DNA of 64,000 nucleotides from Yersinia aleksiciae. Lineage in GTDB: Bacteria > Pseudomonadota > Gammaproteobacteria > Enterobacterales > Enterobacteriaceae. Where the stretch lies: the NCBI RefSeq assembly GCF_001047675.1, contig NZ_CP011975.1, positions 124,001-188,000 of the forward strand, given 5' to 3'. The notes under the pieces were generated by a model, which had not been told where the DNA came from, did not search any database, and was given only the letters and a program-made list of their open reading frames with translations. Position 1 is the stretch's first letter. Each line of letters begins with the position of its first letter. Below are positions 26,427-35,824 of the stretch, piece by piece. The position numbers and the translations under genes were made by a program.

Positions 26427-29400
26427 ATGGCTAGTACCACAATGGGCGTGAAACTCGACGAAGCAACGCGCGACCGTATCAAGGCCGCAGCACAACATAT
26501 TGACCGCACGCCTCACTGGCTGATCAAGCAAGCCATTTTTAACTATTTAGAGCGGCTGGAGAGTGGCAGTGAATTACCTGAACTTCCAGCAACCTATGCG
26601 CCTCAGCTACTGGAAGCGGACGACATTATGCCGCAAGTCGCTGACAGCGCCCACCAGCCATTTTTAGATTTTGCCGAGCATGTGCTACCACAGTCAGTGA
26701 CCCGCGCCGCCATCACTGCCGCTTACCGCCGTCCGGAAACAGAAGCTATCCCGATGTTACTGGAGCAAGCGCGTTTGCCCGCTGATTTAGTACAGGCGAC
26801 ACATTCACTCGCCTACTCCATTGCCGAGAAGCTACGTAACCAGAAAAGTGCCAATGGCCGTGCGGGTATCGTACAAGGGTTGTTGCAGGAATTTTCCCTC
26901 TCTTCGCAAGAAGGTGTGGCATTGATGTGTCTGGCGGAAGCGCTGCTGCGAATCCCCGACAAACCTACCCGTGACGCGCTGATCCGCGATAAAATCAGCA
27001 ACGGCAACTGGCACTCCCATCTGGGCCGCAGTCCATCAATGTTTGTCAATGCCGCTACTTGGGGGTTGCTGTTTACCGGACATCTGGTTTCTACCCATAA
27101 CGAAATCAAACTCTCCAGTTCATTGAACCGCATTATCGGCAAAGGTGGCGAACCCCTGATCCGTAAAGGCGTGGATATGGCGATGCGCCTGATGGGTGAG
27201 CAATTCGTTACCGGTGAAACCATTGCCGAAGCCTTGGCCAATGCCCGCAAACTGGAAGATAAAGGATTCCGCTACTCTTACGACATGTTGGGGGAAGCCG
27301 CCCTGACGGAAGCAGACGCGCAGGCCTATCTACTCTCCTACCAGCAGGCGATTCACGCCATTGGTAAAGCCTCCAATGGACGCGGGATTTATGAAGGACC
27401 GGGGATCTCAATCAAGCTTTCCGCCCTGCACCCCCGCTATAGCCGTGCTCAATACCAGCGAGTGATGGATGAGCTTTACCCGCGATTACTGGCGCTCACC
27501 CTGCAAGCCCGTCAGTATGACATTGGGATCAACATTGATGCCGAAGAGGCCGATCGTCTGGAAATATCACTCGATCTGCTGGAAAAACTCTGCTTTGAGC
27601 CAAAACTTGCCGGTTGGAATGGTATCGGCTTCGTCATTCAGGCTTACCAGAAGCGCTGCCCGGCAACGATAGATGCTGTGATAGATATGGCTCAGCGTAG
27701 CCGTCGCCGACTGATGATTCGTCTGGTTAAAGGGGCATATTGGGACAGCGAAATTAAGCGTGCCCAAGTGGACGGTTTAGAAGGTTATCCGGTCTATACC
27801 CGCAAAGTGTATACCGATGTCTCTTATCTGGCCTGCGCCCGCAAATTACTGGCAGTACCTAGCCTGATTTATCCTCAATTTGCGACCCATAACGCCCATA
27901 CCTTAGCGGCGATTTACCATCTTGCTGGGCAGAATTACTATCCCGGTCAGTATGAGTTCCAATGTCTGCATGGCATGGGTGAGCCGCTGTATGAGCAAGT
28001 GGTGGGGAAAGTTTCCGACGGCAAACTGAACCGCCCATGCCGTATTTATGCGCCGGTAGGCACCCATGAAACCTTACTCGCCTATCTGGTGCGCCGCCTG
28101 TTGGAAAACGGGGCGAATACCTCGTTTGTGAACCGCATTGCGGATACCACACTGCCACTGGATGAGCTGGTCGCCGATCCGGTCAGTGCCGTTGAAACCA
28201 TTGCGGCCACTGAGGGGCAGCTCGGCTTACCTCATCCACGCATTCCATTGCCGCGCGAGTTGTACGGTGAAGATCGGGCCAATTCCAGCGGGTTAGATCT
28301 GGCGAACGAACATCGCCTGGCCTCACTCTCCAGCGCCCTGCTCACCAGTGCCAGCCAAGTATGGCGGGCAGAACCTATCATTGATGCCGAGCTGGATAGC
28401 GGTATTGAACTTGAGAACAGAGCAGAACAGCCAGTGATCAATCCGGCGGAGCCAACGGATGTCGTCGGTTACGTGCGCGAAGCAACAGAAGCTGAAGTCA
28501 GCCGCGCCTTGGATGCCGCTGCCAGTGCGGGAGCTATCTGGTTTGCGACACCACCGGCTGAGCGCGCCGCCATCTTGGTGCGTGCTGCCGAGTTGATGGA
28601 AGCTCAGATGCAAACCCTAATGGGGATGCTGGTCCGTGAGGCGGGTAAAACCTTCAGTAATGCCATTGCCGAAGTGCGTGAAGCCGTTGATTTTCTGCAC
28701 TACTACGCCGGATTGGTGCGAGATAACTTCGCCAATGACAGTCACCGCCCACTTGGCCCCGTGGTGTGTATCAGCCCGTGGAACTTCCCGCTGGCTATCT
28801 TTAGCGGTCAGGTCGCAGCGGCACTTGCTGCCGGTAACAGTGTGTTAGCGAAACCGGCAGAACAGACACCGCTGATTGCCGCGCAAGCAGTACGCATTTT
28901 GCTGGAAGCCGGTATTCCTCGCGGCGTTTTGCAACTGCTACCGGGCCGAGGTGATAGTGTAGGCGCAACACTGGTGAATGACGCCCGCGTGCGCGGCGTG
29001 ATGTTTACCGGTTCTACCGAAGTGGCAGCTATTTTGCAGCGCAGCATTGCAGGCCGACTCGACCCACAAGGTCGCCCTACGCCGCTGGTGGCCGAAACCG
29101 GTGGCCTCAATTCCATGATCGTCGACTCCTCTGCGCTCACCGAACAGGTGGTGACCGATGTTGTGGCCTCCGCCTTCGACAGTGCTGGCCAGCGCTGCTC
29201 TGCCCTGCGTATTCTCTGTGTTCAGGATGATGTTGCTGAACACACGTTGCAGATGTTGCGCGGCGCGATGGCTGAATGCCGCATGGGCAATCCAGATCGT
29301 CTCTCCACCGATATCGGACCCGTGATTGATGCCGATGCCAAAGCGGATATTGAGCGCCATATTCAGGCGATGCGCGCCAAAGGACGTAAAGTTTACCAAG

Positions 29401-30413
29401 CGGCTCGCGCCAATACGCAGGATGAGCAAGAGTGGCAACGAGGCACCTTTATCAAACCAACACTGATCGAGCTGGAGAGCTTTGATGAGCTACAAAAAGA
29501 GATCTTCGGGCCGGTGCTGCATGTCGTGCGCTTCCAGCGCCAGAACCTCAGTGCGCTAGTCGATCAAATAAATGCATCTGGTTATGGGTTAACTTTAGGT
29601 ATTCATACCCGTATTGATGAAACCATTGCCCATGTCACTGAAAAAGCCAAAGTGGGTAACCTCTACGTTAATCGCAATATGGTCGGGGCCGTCGTTGGCG
29701 TCCAACCTTTCGGTGGCGAGGGGCTATCAGGAACGGGGCCGAAAGCTGGGGGGCCGCTGTACTTATACCGTCTGCTGTCCCATCGCCCAGAAGATGCGGT
29801 GATTAACACACTGGCACAGCAGGATAATAAGCAGGCACCGAATATCGCTGGCCGTGAAGCATTGCAAACGGCTCATCAAGCGCTGATCAAGTGGATGAGT
29901 GAACAGCAGAGCGAGTTGGCCCCGTTGGCGCAGCGCTATGGCGAACTGGCGCAAGGTGGCACCGTTCGGCTACTACCGGGGCCGACCGGTGAGCGCAATA
30001 CCTATGCCCTGCTCCCCCGTGAGCGTGTCCTGTGTCTGGCGGATACCGAAGCGGATGCGCTGGTGCAATTGGCCGCCGTATTGGCCGTCGGCAGTGCGGT
30101 TTTATGGTCGGAAAATGGCGTACAAAAAGATCTGCTACGCAAATTACCGGCGGTGGTGCAATCACGTATCACCCTCACTAATGATTGGCAAACGGCGAAT
30201 CACCCCTTTGATGCTGCCATCTACCATGGCGATGCCGATCAACTGCGCACTGTCTGTGAGCAGATCGCGCAAATTGATGGGCCAATTGTCTCGGTACAGG
30301 GTTTTGCGCGTGGCGAAACGAACATTCTGCTAGAGCGCTTGTTAATTGAGCACTCCCTCAGCGTGAATACCGCAGCAGCAGGCGGTAATGCCAGCCTGAT
30401 GACTATCGGCTAG
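26427..30413 (+). CDS. putA: Trifunctional PutA: proline dehydrogenase, P5C dehydrogenase and repressor
   Basis: Oxidises proline to glutamate in two steps and represses its own operon. It has 1328 residues (E. coli 1320). Residues 1-47 form a ribbon-helix-helix DNA-binding domain (MGVKLDEATRDRIKAAAQ, then PHWLIKQAIFNYLE). A proline dehydrogenase barrel with FAD spans about 260-560, and a P5C dehydrogenase domain about 650-1120. The aldehyde-dehydrogenase signatures SPWNFPLAIFSGQ, FTGSTEV, AETGGLNSMIVDSSAL and GQRCSALR (catalytic Cys924) are present. The C-terminal domain is the usual one of long PutA proteins. The start has an AAAGGAG site. The terminator follows directly. Confidence 0.96.
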   Translation: MASTTMGVKLDEATRDRIKAAAQHIDRTPHWLIKQAIFNYLERLESGSELPELPATYAPQLLEADDIMPQVADSAHQPFLDFAEHVLPQSVTRAAITAAYRRPETEAIPMLLEQARLPADLVQATHSLAYSIAEKLRNQKSANGRAGIVQGLLQEFSLSSQEGVALMCLAEALLRIPDKPTRDALIRDKISNGNWHSHLGRSPSMFVNAATWGLLFTGHLVSTHNEIKLSSSLNRIIGKGGEPLIRKGVDMAMRLMGEQFVTGETIAEALANARKLEDKGFRYSYDMLGEAALTEADAQAYLLSYQQAIHAIGKASNGRGIYEGPGISIKLSALHPRYSRAQYQRVMDELYPRLLALTLQARQYDIGINIDAEEADRLEISLDLLEKLCFEPKLAGWNGIGFVIQAYQKRCPATIDAVIDMAQRSRRRLMIRLVKGAYWDSEIKRAQVDGLEGYPVYTRKVYTDVSYLACARKLLAVPSLIYPQFATHNAHTLAAIYHLAGQNYYPGQYEFQCLHGMGEPLYEQVVGKVSDGKLNRPCRIYAPVGTHETLLAYLVRRLLENGANTSFVNRIADTTLPLDELVADPVSAVETIAATEGQLGLPHPRIPLPRELYGEDRANSSGLDLANEHRLASLSSALLTSASQVWRAEPIIDAELDSGIELENRAEQPVINPAEPTDVVGYVREATEAEVSRALDAAASAGAIWFATPPAERAAILVRAAELMEAQMQTLMGMLVREAGKTFSNAIAEVREAVDFLHYYAGLVRDNFANDSHRPLGPVVCISPWNFPLAIFSGQVAAALAAGNSVLAKPAEQTPLIAAQAVRILLEAGIPRGVLQLLPGRGDSVGATLVNDARVRGVMFTGSTEVAAILQRSIAGRLDPQGRPTPLVAETGGLNSMIVDSSALTEQVVTDVVASAFDSAGQRCSALRILCVQDDVAEHTLQMLRGAMAECRMGNPDRLSTDIGPVIDADAKADIERHIQAMRAKGRKVYQAARANTQDEQEWQRGTFIKPTLIELESFDELQKEIFGPVLHVVRFQRQNLSALVDQINASGYGLTLGIHTRIDETIAHVTEKAKVGNLYVNRNMVGAVVGVQPFGGEGLSGTGPKAGGPLYLYRLLSHRPEDAVINTLAQQDNKQAPNIAGREALQTAHQALIKWMSEQQSELAPLAQRYGELAQGGTVRLLPGPTGERNTYALLPRERVLCLADTEADALVQLAAVLAVGSAVLWSENGVQKDLLRKLPAVVQSRITLTNDWQTANHPFDAAIYHGDADQLRTVCEQIAQIDGPIVSVQGFARGETNILLERLLIEHSLSVNTAAAGGNASLMTIG

Positions 30414-30459
30414 TTTTTCTAGCGGTTTGGCCAATTCCTCGTCTCAATCAGTTTTCTAT

Positions 30460-30485
30460 AAAGGCCCTTCGGGGCCTTTATTTTT
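30460..30485 (+). terminator. Terminator of putA
   Basis: Perfect 8-bp stem AAAGGCCC (30460-30467) with GGGCCTTT (30472-30479), TTCG tetraloop, followed by ATTTTTG. A textbook rho-independent terminator. Confidence 0.92.
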
Positions 30486-30725
30486 GCCTCGCCAATAGCA
30501 TGATTGACCGCTCATTCTTCGAGATTGCTCGCATCGCATAATGTAAAACCGCAACAAAACCATTTTATTCTGACAACGTCCCGCAGGGTTCATTTGTCAC
30601 ACTTGTGCTCTTGGCTGCAATTAACCCATTATTAATTCAAGCAAATTACTGAGATGTTTGCGCCCTAGCTTTCTTCTGAATGAAGATCTTGTGTACAACA
30701 ACCCACAGAGGTGATTATTATACTC
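30486..30725. other. Spacer between putA and the toxin-antitoxin pair
   Basis: 240 bases without a supported gene. It probably holds the promoter of the downstream pair; no distinct operator was found. Confidence 0.4.
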
Positions 30726-31019
30726 ATGGCTGATAAGAAAATTGTCGATGAGATCCATAAAATTGCGAATCGGCGGGGTAATGGTCAATTACGCCGTGAG
30801 ATATGGGCGGATCAGTACGGTGTCGTTACCCGCTATAATTTAGCCTATATCAACCACCGGTTATCGCAGGGTGATAATGGTCGAGTTATCGGTTATGACA
30901 ATGCCCATGGTTTCCATCATCGCCACTACTTGGGTGGAATTGAAGCGGTTGATTTTATCAGCTTTGAACAGATAGAGGATTGCTTTCAAAAGGATTGGAC
31001 TTCATTAAGGAGAAATTAA
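30726..31019 (+). CDS. TumE-like toxin (DUF6516-type)
   Basis: 97-residue protein resembling the TumE toxin family: short, basic, no signal peptide, with the pattern GNGQLRREIWADQYGVVTRYNLAYIN, then a Gly/His-rich loop (GYDNAHGFHHRHYLGG) and a C-terminal IEDCFQKDW. It overlaps the next gene by one base (TAATG), and that gene encodes a HTH protein, the usual partner arrangement of TumE/TumA modules. The start at 30726 has a GAGGTGA site 11 bases upstream; GTG 30711 is an alternative. The toxic activity is inferred from the family only. Confidence 0.65.
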   Translation: MADKKIVDEIHKIANRRGNGQLRREIWADQYGVVTRYNLAYINHRLSQGDNGRVIGYDNAHGFHHRHYLGGIEAVDFISFEQIEDCFQKDWTSLRRN

Positions 31020-31390
31020 TGGACAAGCTCGTCATCAAAACAGCAACGGAAGATGATTTTTTCAAGCGAGGCAAACAGCTCGCGGCCTTGGTAGATGCAG
31101 GGAAAGCATTACCCGAGGAGCACACAATTACCTTCGAAGACCCATTGGAGATGGTGCGGGTATTAAGTGCTGCACGTATCGTGCTGCTGCGGGCGGTAAA
31201 GATGCACCCCGGTTCTATCACCTCCCTTTCAACACGGCTAAAAAGAGATCGTAGTGCCGTCACCCGCGATGTCGCTATTCTGAAAAAAGCCGGATTGGTC
31301 ACTGTTGAACAAAAAGTATTACCCGGTCATGGGCGGATGAAAGAAGTTAAAACCACTGCCCATCGGCTTAAACTCGAAGCCTTCCTGTAA
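31019..31390 (+). CDS. TumA-like HTH antitoxin
   Basis: 123-residue winged-helix (MarR/ArsR-like) protein. The helix-turn-helix reads HPGSITSLSTRLKRDRSAVTRDVAILKKAGLV (residues about 62-95), followed by a wing with VEQKVLPGHGRM. It starts within the stop codon of the TumE-like gene with an AAGGAG site nine bases upstream, implying tight coupling. In this family the HTH protein acts as antitoxin and autorepressor. A hairpin follows. Confidence 0.68.
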   Translation: MDKLVIKTATEDDFFKRGKQLAALVDAGKALPEEHTITFEDPLEMVRVLSAARIVLLRAVKMHPGSITSLSTRLKRDRSAVTRDVAILKKAGLVTVEQKVLPGHGRMKEVKTTAHRLKLEAFL

Positions 31391-31406
31391 GGTGAGCGGG
31401 GAAAAC

Positions 31407-31426
31407 GGGGGCAATGAACTGCCCCC
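31407..31426 (+). terminator. Hairpin after the toxin-antitoxin pair
   Basis: Perfect 7-bp stem GGGGGCA (31407-31413) with TGCCCCC (31420-31426), six-base loop, followed after some bases by CACTTT. Confidence 0.6.
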
Positions 31427-31439
31427 TGATCTCACTTTG

Positions 31440-31469
31440 ACTAATTCATCTGGCTTCAGATGAATTAGT
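31440..31469. terminator. Hairpin at the end of tcyN
   Basis: Perfect 13-bp stem (31440-31452 with 31457-31469) and a 4-base loop. It overlaps the tcyN stop codon and probably acts as a two-way terminator. Confidence 0.7.
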
Positions 31470-32220
31470 GATTATTCAAAAACTTATTGAGGAACTGCCG
31501 AGTCCGCTCATGTTGTGGATGAGCAAACAGTTCTTTTGCCGGGCCTTGCTCAACAATCCGTCCGTGATCCATAAAGATCGCCCTGTCGGCCACATCGCGG
31601 GCAAAACTCATTTCATGGGTCACGATAACCATGGTGCGTTTTTCCTCTGCCAGCGCGCGGATCGTATTTAAGACCTCACCGACCAGCTCGGGATCTAACG
31701 CAGAAGTCGGCTCATCAAACAAAATAACCTGTGGTTGCATCGCCAGCGCCCGCGCTATCGCGACCCGTTGCTGCTGTCCTCCGGATAAGCGGCGTGGATA
31801 AGCATCTTCCTTACCACTCAATCCCACTTTTGCCAGCAACTCACGGGCGCGTTTTTCAGCCGAGGCGCGTTTTTCGCCTTTGACAATGACCGGCCCTTCA
31901 ATAATGTTCTCTAGCACCGAACGATGCGGAAACAAATTAAAGCTCTGGAACACGAACCCGACTTGCTGACGCAACGCACGGACTTGGCGCTGCTGCTTGC
32001 TGATAGGTAGGCTGCCATCAATCTCAATATCACCGACACGAATAATCCCCGAATCGGGGATCTCCAGCAGATTAATACTGCGCAATAAGGTGGTCTTACC
32101 TGAGCCACTTGGGCCAATGATCGCGACCACTTCACCGCTATTCACTTCAAGATCGATACCGTGCAGCACCTGTTGACCTTTAAACTGTTTGGTCAGTTTT
32201 TTAACGTCTATGGTACTCAT
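31465..32220 (-). CDS. tcyN: L-cystine ABC transporter ATPase
   Basis: 251-residue ATP-binding subunit of a polar amino acid ABC importer. Walker A is GPSGSGKTT, the signature is LSGGQQQR, Walker B is VILFDEPTSALD, and the switch His is in VTHEMS. It matches E. coli TcyN (YecC) in length and context: it follows the membrane subunit by two bases and sits downstream of the cystine-binding protein gene. It energises L-cystine uptake. The gene ends in a strong hairpin. Confidence 0.92.
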   Translation of the reverse strand: MSTIDVKKLTKQFKGQQVLHGIDLEVNSGEVVAIIGPSGSGKTTLLRSINLLEIPDSGIIRVGDIEIDGSLPISKQQRQVRALRQQVGFVFQSFNLFPHRSVLENIIEGPVIVKGEKRASAEKRARELLAKVGLSGKEDAYPRRLSGGQQQRVAIARALAMQPQVILFDEPTSALDPELVGEVLNTIRALAEEKRTMVIVTHEMSFARDVADRAIFMDHGRIVEQGPAKELFAHPQHERTRQFLNKFLNNH

Positions 32221-32222
32221 GG

Positions 32223-32885
32223 CTACTCCTGATCCTGACGATTAACGTGGGCTTCCAGCCGATTTTGCAGTGCTGACAGCAATGTCGCCATAATCCAGTA
32301 AATCAATGACGCCGCCAGATACATAGTGAAAACTTCCAATGTGCGGGAAGTCACCAATTGCGCCTGACGGAAAAGTTCGGGAACTTGGATCGTGGCCGCC
32401 AGCGACGTGTCTTTGACCAAACCGATAAAACTGTTACCCAGTGGGGGTAAAGCAGTCCGTCCGGCTTGTGGCAAAATCACCCGGTAGAGTGTCTGCCAAC
32501 GTGTCATCCCGATACTGGCTGCCGCTTCCCACTGCCCTTTTTCAATCGACGAAATTGCCGCACGCAATGTTTCCGACGTATAGGCCGCAGTGTTCAGTGA
32601 TAGGCCGATCAAAGCCGCAGGCATGGGGTCTAGCTCAATACCAAACTGTGGCAGACCATAATAGATCATAAACAGTTGGGCAATTAGCGGGGTGCCACGA
32701 AAAATCGAGACATAAAAGCGGGATAGAAGTGAAAACGGCAAGAAGCTAGATAACCGCATCATTGCCAACATAAAACCTAACGCCAGGCCAAAAAACATCC
32801 CCCCCAAACTCAGTTGGAGGGTAAACCAGGCACCTTTCAATAAAAATGGTGCTGAATCCAGCACCAATTGAATACTTTCATGCAT
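32223..32885 (-). CDS. tcyL: L-cystine ABC transporter permease
   Basis: 220-residue inner-membrane subunit with about five hydrophobic helices. The EAA loop that contacts the ATPase is present (EKGQWEAAASIGMTRWQTLYRVILPQA). It matches E. coli TcyL (YecS). The gene overlaps the tcyJ stop by one base and precedes tcyN by two, so the three are clearly one operon. Confidence 0.92.
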   Translation of the reverse strand: MHESIQLVLDSAPFLLKGAWFTLQLSLGGMFFGLALGFMLAMMRLSSFLPFSLLSRFYVSIFRGTPLIAQLFMIYYGLPQFGIELDPMPAALIGLSLNTAAYTSETLRAAISSIEKGQWEAAASIGMTRWQTLYRVILPQAGRTALPPLGNSFIGLVKDTSLAATIQVPELFRQAQLVTSRTLEVFTMYLAASLIYWIMATLLSALQNRLEAHVNRQDQE

Positions 32886-33685
32886 TATTTAGTTACATCC
32901 GCACCAAAATACTTCTCAGAAATTTTGGCCAATGTCCCGTCTTTTTGCATCTCAGCGATGGCCTGATTGATTGCCGCTAACAGTTCAGGGTTATTTTTAC
33001 GTAGCGCGACCCCTGACTCCTGACGGGCAAACGCTGGGCCTGCAACTGCCAGTGTATCGTTGGTTTTCTTCACCAAATCCAGTGCAGCCAAACGATCAAC
33101 TAAGATGGCATCTGTCCGGCCGACACGCAGATCCTGATATTTTGTTGGGTCATCATCATAGGTGCGAATATCCACGCCTTTCAGGTTGTCACGTAACCAC
33201 TGCTCGTAGTTACTGCCCAAGCCAACCCCCACTTTCTTGCCTTCCAAATCTTCAGGTTTGGTGAAGTTGCCTTCATTGCCTTTTTTGGTCAAAACCTGAA
33301 TGCCAGAAACTGTATAAGGGGTAGAGAAATCATATTTTTTCTTACGTTCATCTGAAATGGTGACCTGATTGATCGCCACATCAATTCGCTTAGATTCCAA
33401 CGAAGCCAGCATACCATCCCATTTTGTCGGGGTGATCTTTGCCTTGATGCCCATATGCTCAGCCAGCGCATTGGCAAAATCCACTTCGAAACCTGTCAGC
33501 TTGCCATCTTCCCCCTGGAAGCTGAATGGCGGATAAGTACCCTCTAGCCCGACAATCAGGGTGCCTCGTTCTTTAACCTGACTCAACAGATCACCCGCAG
33601 CGTAAGACTTGACATTCAGGCCTGTTGCCAGTGCGACCGCCACCATACCCAGAACGACTCGACGACGAAAAATTGAAAAGCCCAT
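32885..33685 (-). CDS. tcyJ: Cystine-binding periplasmic protein
   Basis: 266-residue periplasmic binding protein (also called FliY), as in E. coli. It has a signal peptide (VLGMVAVALATGLNVKSYA) and a type II fold with LIVGLEGTYPPFSF, DGMLASLESKRIDVAINQVTIS and KYQDLRVGRTDAILVDRLAAL, all matching TcyJ. It delivers L-cystine to TcyLN. The start at 33685 has a GGGG site; an ATG at 33703 adds six residues and is less likely. Confidence 0.94.
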   Translation of the reverse strand: MGFSIFRRRVVLGMVAVALATGLNVKSYAAGDLLSQVKERGTLIVGLEGTYPPFSFQGEDGKLTGFEVDFANALAEHMGIKAKITPTKWDGMLASLESKRIDVAINQVTISDERKKKYDFSTPYTVSGIQVLTKKGNEGNFTKPEDLEGKKVGVGLGSNYEQWLRDNLKGVDIRTYDDDPTKYQDLRVGRTDAILVDRLAALDLVKKTNDTLAVAGPAFARQESGVALRKNNPELLAAINQAIAEMQKDGTLAKISEKYFGADVTK

Positions 33686-33803
33686 AAATACCCCGACTGT
33701 CATGTTTATTTTTGATATTCAGCACTTTATCAGTGCTATTAATGAAATAAAGGAATATAAACTAATAACCATAGCTAGAAATAGAATAAGCAATAACCAA
33801 AGG

Positions 33804-34796
33804 TTACACCTGCGGATGATAGGCAAAGAGTGCCGGTGCGCCGCCTGTGTGAATAAACAGAATCGGCCCCTCATCGCGAAACTTTTTCAGCGCCAAACCA
33901 TCAAGCAAACCCGCCATCGCCTTGCCGGTATAAACCGGGTCCAGCAATACCCCTTCTAGCCTTGCCAGTAGTGAAATTGCAGCCAACCCTTCTTCGTTTG
34001 GCATGCCATATTGCGGACCGAAATAGTCATCCCACAAGGTGATTTCTGCCTGCGGGCCTGTGATACCCAAGGATGCCGCCAGTGCTTGCTGAATATCTAT
34101 CACCTTGGGTCGCTGCTCATCGGCTTTACGCGAAACCGTAACACCAATTAATTCGGCATCCGGCAATAATTGCTGCAAACCTACAGCCAGTCCGGCATGG
34201 GTACCCGCACTGCCTGAAGCCACGACGACCGAGCTAAAAGCAACATTCCCTGCCGACTGCGCGGCAATTTCCAATGCACATTGCACATAACCCAGCGCAC
34301 CCAGCGCATTAGAACCGCCAACGGGTACCACATAAGGGCGAAAACCTTGCGCTTCGAGTCGAGTCGCCAATTCAGCCAATTGCTGATTGGGTGCGTGCAA
34401 TCCGTCACACATCACCACCTCAACATTAAACAAATCCAGCAGCAATCGATTGCCATTGGTCAGATAATTTTCCTGCGCTGTTCCGATAGGATTCTCGAGT
34501 AGCGCCACACAATGTAGCCCGAGTTTTGCCGCTACTGCCGCCGTTTGGCGTACATGATTAGACTGAATCGCACCCGCGGTAACCAGCGTATCCGCCCCCT
34601 GACACAATGCATCCGCCGCCAAAAATTCAAGCTTACGCAGCTTATTACCGCCTAAAGCCAGAGGCGTGACATCATCACGTTTGATATAAATTTCACGTCC
34701 CAGATAATCAGACAGTCGGGATAGCTTCTCTAATGGCGTGGTATTGCCGACCAGATCCAGACGTGGAAATTGCGCCAGTTTGTGTTGAAACGTCAC
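33804..34796 (-). CDS. dcyD: D-cysteine desulfhydrase
   Basis: PLP enzyme (ACC deaminase/DcyD family) converting D-cysteine to pyruvate, sulfide and ammonia. It has 330 residues (E. coli 328). The PLP Lys is Lys52 in [11 protein letters not shown], and [15 protein letters not shown] and [13 protein letters not shown] follow as expected. It appears to start with GTG at 34796, preceded by GGGGG. It lies between fliZ and tcyJ, whereas in E. coli the order is fliZ-tcyJ-dcyD-tcyL-tcyN. Probably cotranscribed with tcyJLN, 118 bases upstream. Confidence 0.92.
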   Translation of the reverse strand: MTFQHKLAQFPRLDLVGNTTPLEKLSRLSDYLGREIYIKRDDVTPLALGGNKLRKLEFLAADALCQGADTLVTAGAIQSNHVRQTAAVAAKLGLHCVALLENPIGTAQENYLTNGNRLLLDLFNVEVVMCDGLHAPNQQLAELATRLEAQGFRPYVVPVGGSNALGALGYVQCALEIAAQSAGNVAFSSVVVASGSAGTHAGLAVGLQQLLPDAELIGVTVSRKADEQRPKVIDIQQALAASLGITGPQAEITLWDDYFGPQYGMPNEEGLAAISLLARLEGVLLDPVYTGKAMAGLLDGLALKKFRDEGPILFIHTGGAPALFAYHPQV

Positions 34797-35126
34797 GGGT
34801 CCCCCAGGGAGTTAATATGTTAGGACAATTATTACCCAAAATATTTAACGTTGCAGGCAGGTGACAAGCAGCCAATACCTTGCAACTTAACGTACTAAGG
34901 GCATATAGATTTATCAGATGTCACATTAATAATCACTGATTTTATTATAGATGTCAGTAATCAATGACGCAGGGGAATAACTCAATGTGCGAGATAAATA
35001 GACTATAGCCAGTAGTTTTCAAGGGACCGGAAAGCAGAAAAATGTTGATTAAGGCGAGCATTATTCGAGTGAGCCTGAGCAATCACCACGCCTGTAGCTT
35101 GAAAGATGGCAAGGATAGGACTAAAA
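34797..35126. other. Intergenic region between dcyD and fliZ
   Basis: About 330 bases with no supported ORF. It should hold the dcyD-tcyJLN promoter. I see no clear sigma-28 element, so this unit may not be part of the flagellar regulon here. Confidence 0.45.
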
Positions 35127-35155
35127 CGCCCGGCGAAGGTGGACCTTGCCGGGCG
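35124..35155 (-). terminator. Terminator of fliAZ
   Basis: Stem CGCCCGGC (35127-35134) with GCCGGGCG (35148-35155), extended by an AAGG/CCTT pairing inside. On the minus strand it is followed by TTTTAG. It lies about 105 bases after the fliZ stop. Confidence 0.75.
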
Positions 35156-35260
35156 TAGAGTCACTACAGATAATGACTCGATAATTTTGCGTTATATCAT
35201 GAGTGATGTCAGTGAAAATACAGAGTTTTCTCAACTCCCGATAGGCTCTCACGACAGAAC

Positions 35261-35770
35261 TTAGTAATTCTTTTGCCACGCCAAATACTGATCATATTTA
35301 CGCAAAGCAATACGATAATTGTTATGTGCTGCATTTGGCAGCTCATCAATAATGCGTTGATGCATAGTCTCACTGGCAAATTTTTCTGCCGGATAATTAG
35401 TGGCAACCAACATTTCATCCAAGCGACGTAAGCGCACAACATATTCACGAACCGTGCTGTGGCTCATTTCTGTTTGTTCAAATAAGTACTGCTTAAACGC
35501 CATAATATCAAAATAACCCGGCGTACTGTTACAATATATCTCGCTGCAAAAACGGCACAATGCAGTTAATTCATGCTGAAGTTTTGACCACACTTGATCG
35601 TCGATCGGCTGATCCATACCGGCGATCGCTTCTTTATTAATGATTTGTCCGCGAAAAACCAACGCCATACGGTCAAGTTGTTTATGGCAATGTGAGCAAT
35701 GAGTTTGTCCGTGCTTATAATCTTTTAAATAACGGCTCAGCGGCCGCTTTTTTAGCTGAAGTCCTGGCAT
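35261..35770 (-). CDS. fliZ: Flagellar regulator FliZ
   Basis: 169-residue DNA-binding regulator that connects flagellar gene expression with other programs: in E. coli it antagonises sigma-S at promoters, and in Salmonella it raises FlhDC. The N-terminus RPLSRYLKDYKH and the motif CHKQLDRMALV with zinc-like Cys pairs, plus FKQYLFEQTEMSHSTVREYVVRLRRLD (integrase-like core-binding fold), match the family. It follows fliA by 54 bases and ends before a terminator, as in E. coli. Confidence 0.93.
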   Translation of the reverse strand: MPGLQLKKRPLSRYLKDYKHGQTHCSHCHKQLDRMALVFRGQIINKEAIAGMDQPIDDQVWSKLQHELTALCRFCSEIYCNSTPGYFDIMAFKQYLFEQTEMSHSTVREYVVRLRRLDEMLVATNYPAEKFASETMHQRIIDELPNAAHNNYRIALRKYDQYLAWQKNY

Positions 35771-35824
35771 AAGAAGACCTGCATTAATAAATTAAACACT
35801 GTGATATCACTGAGCGAAAGTGAA

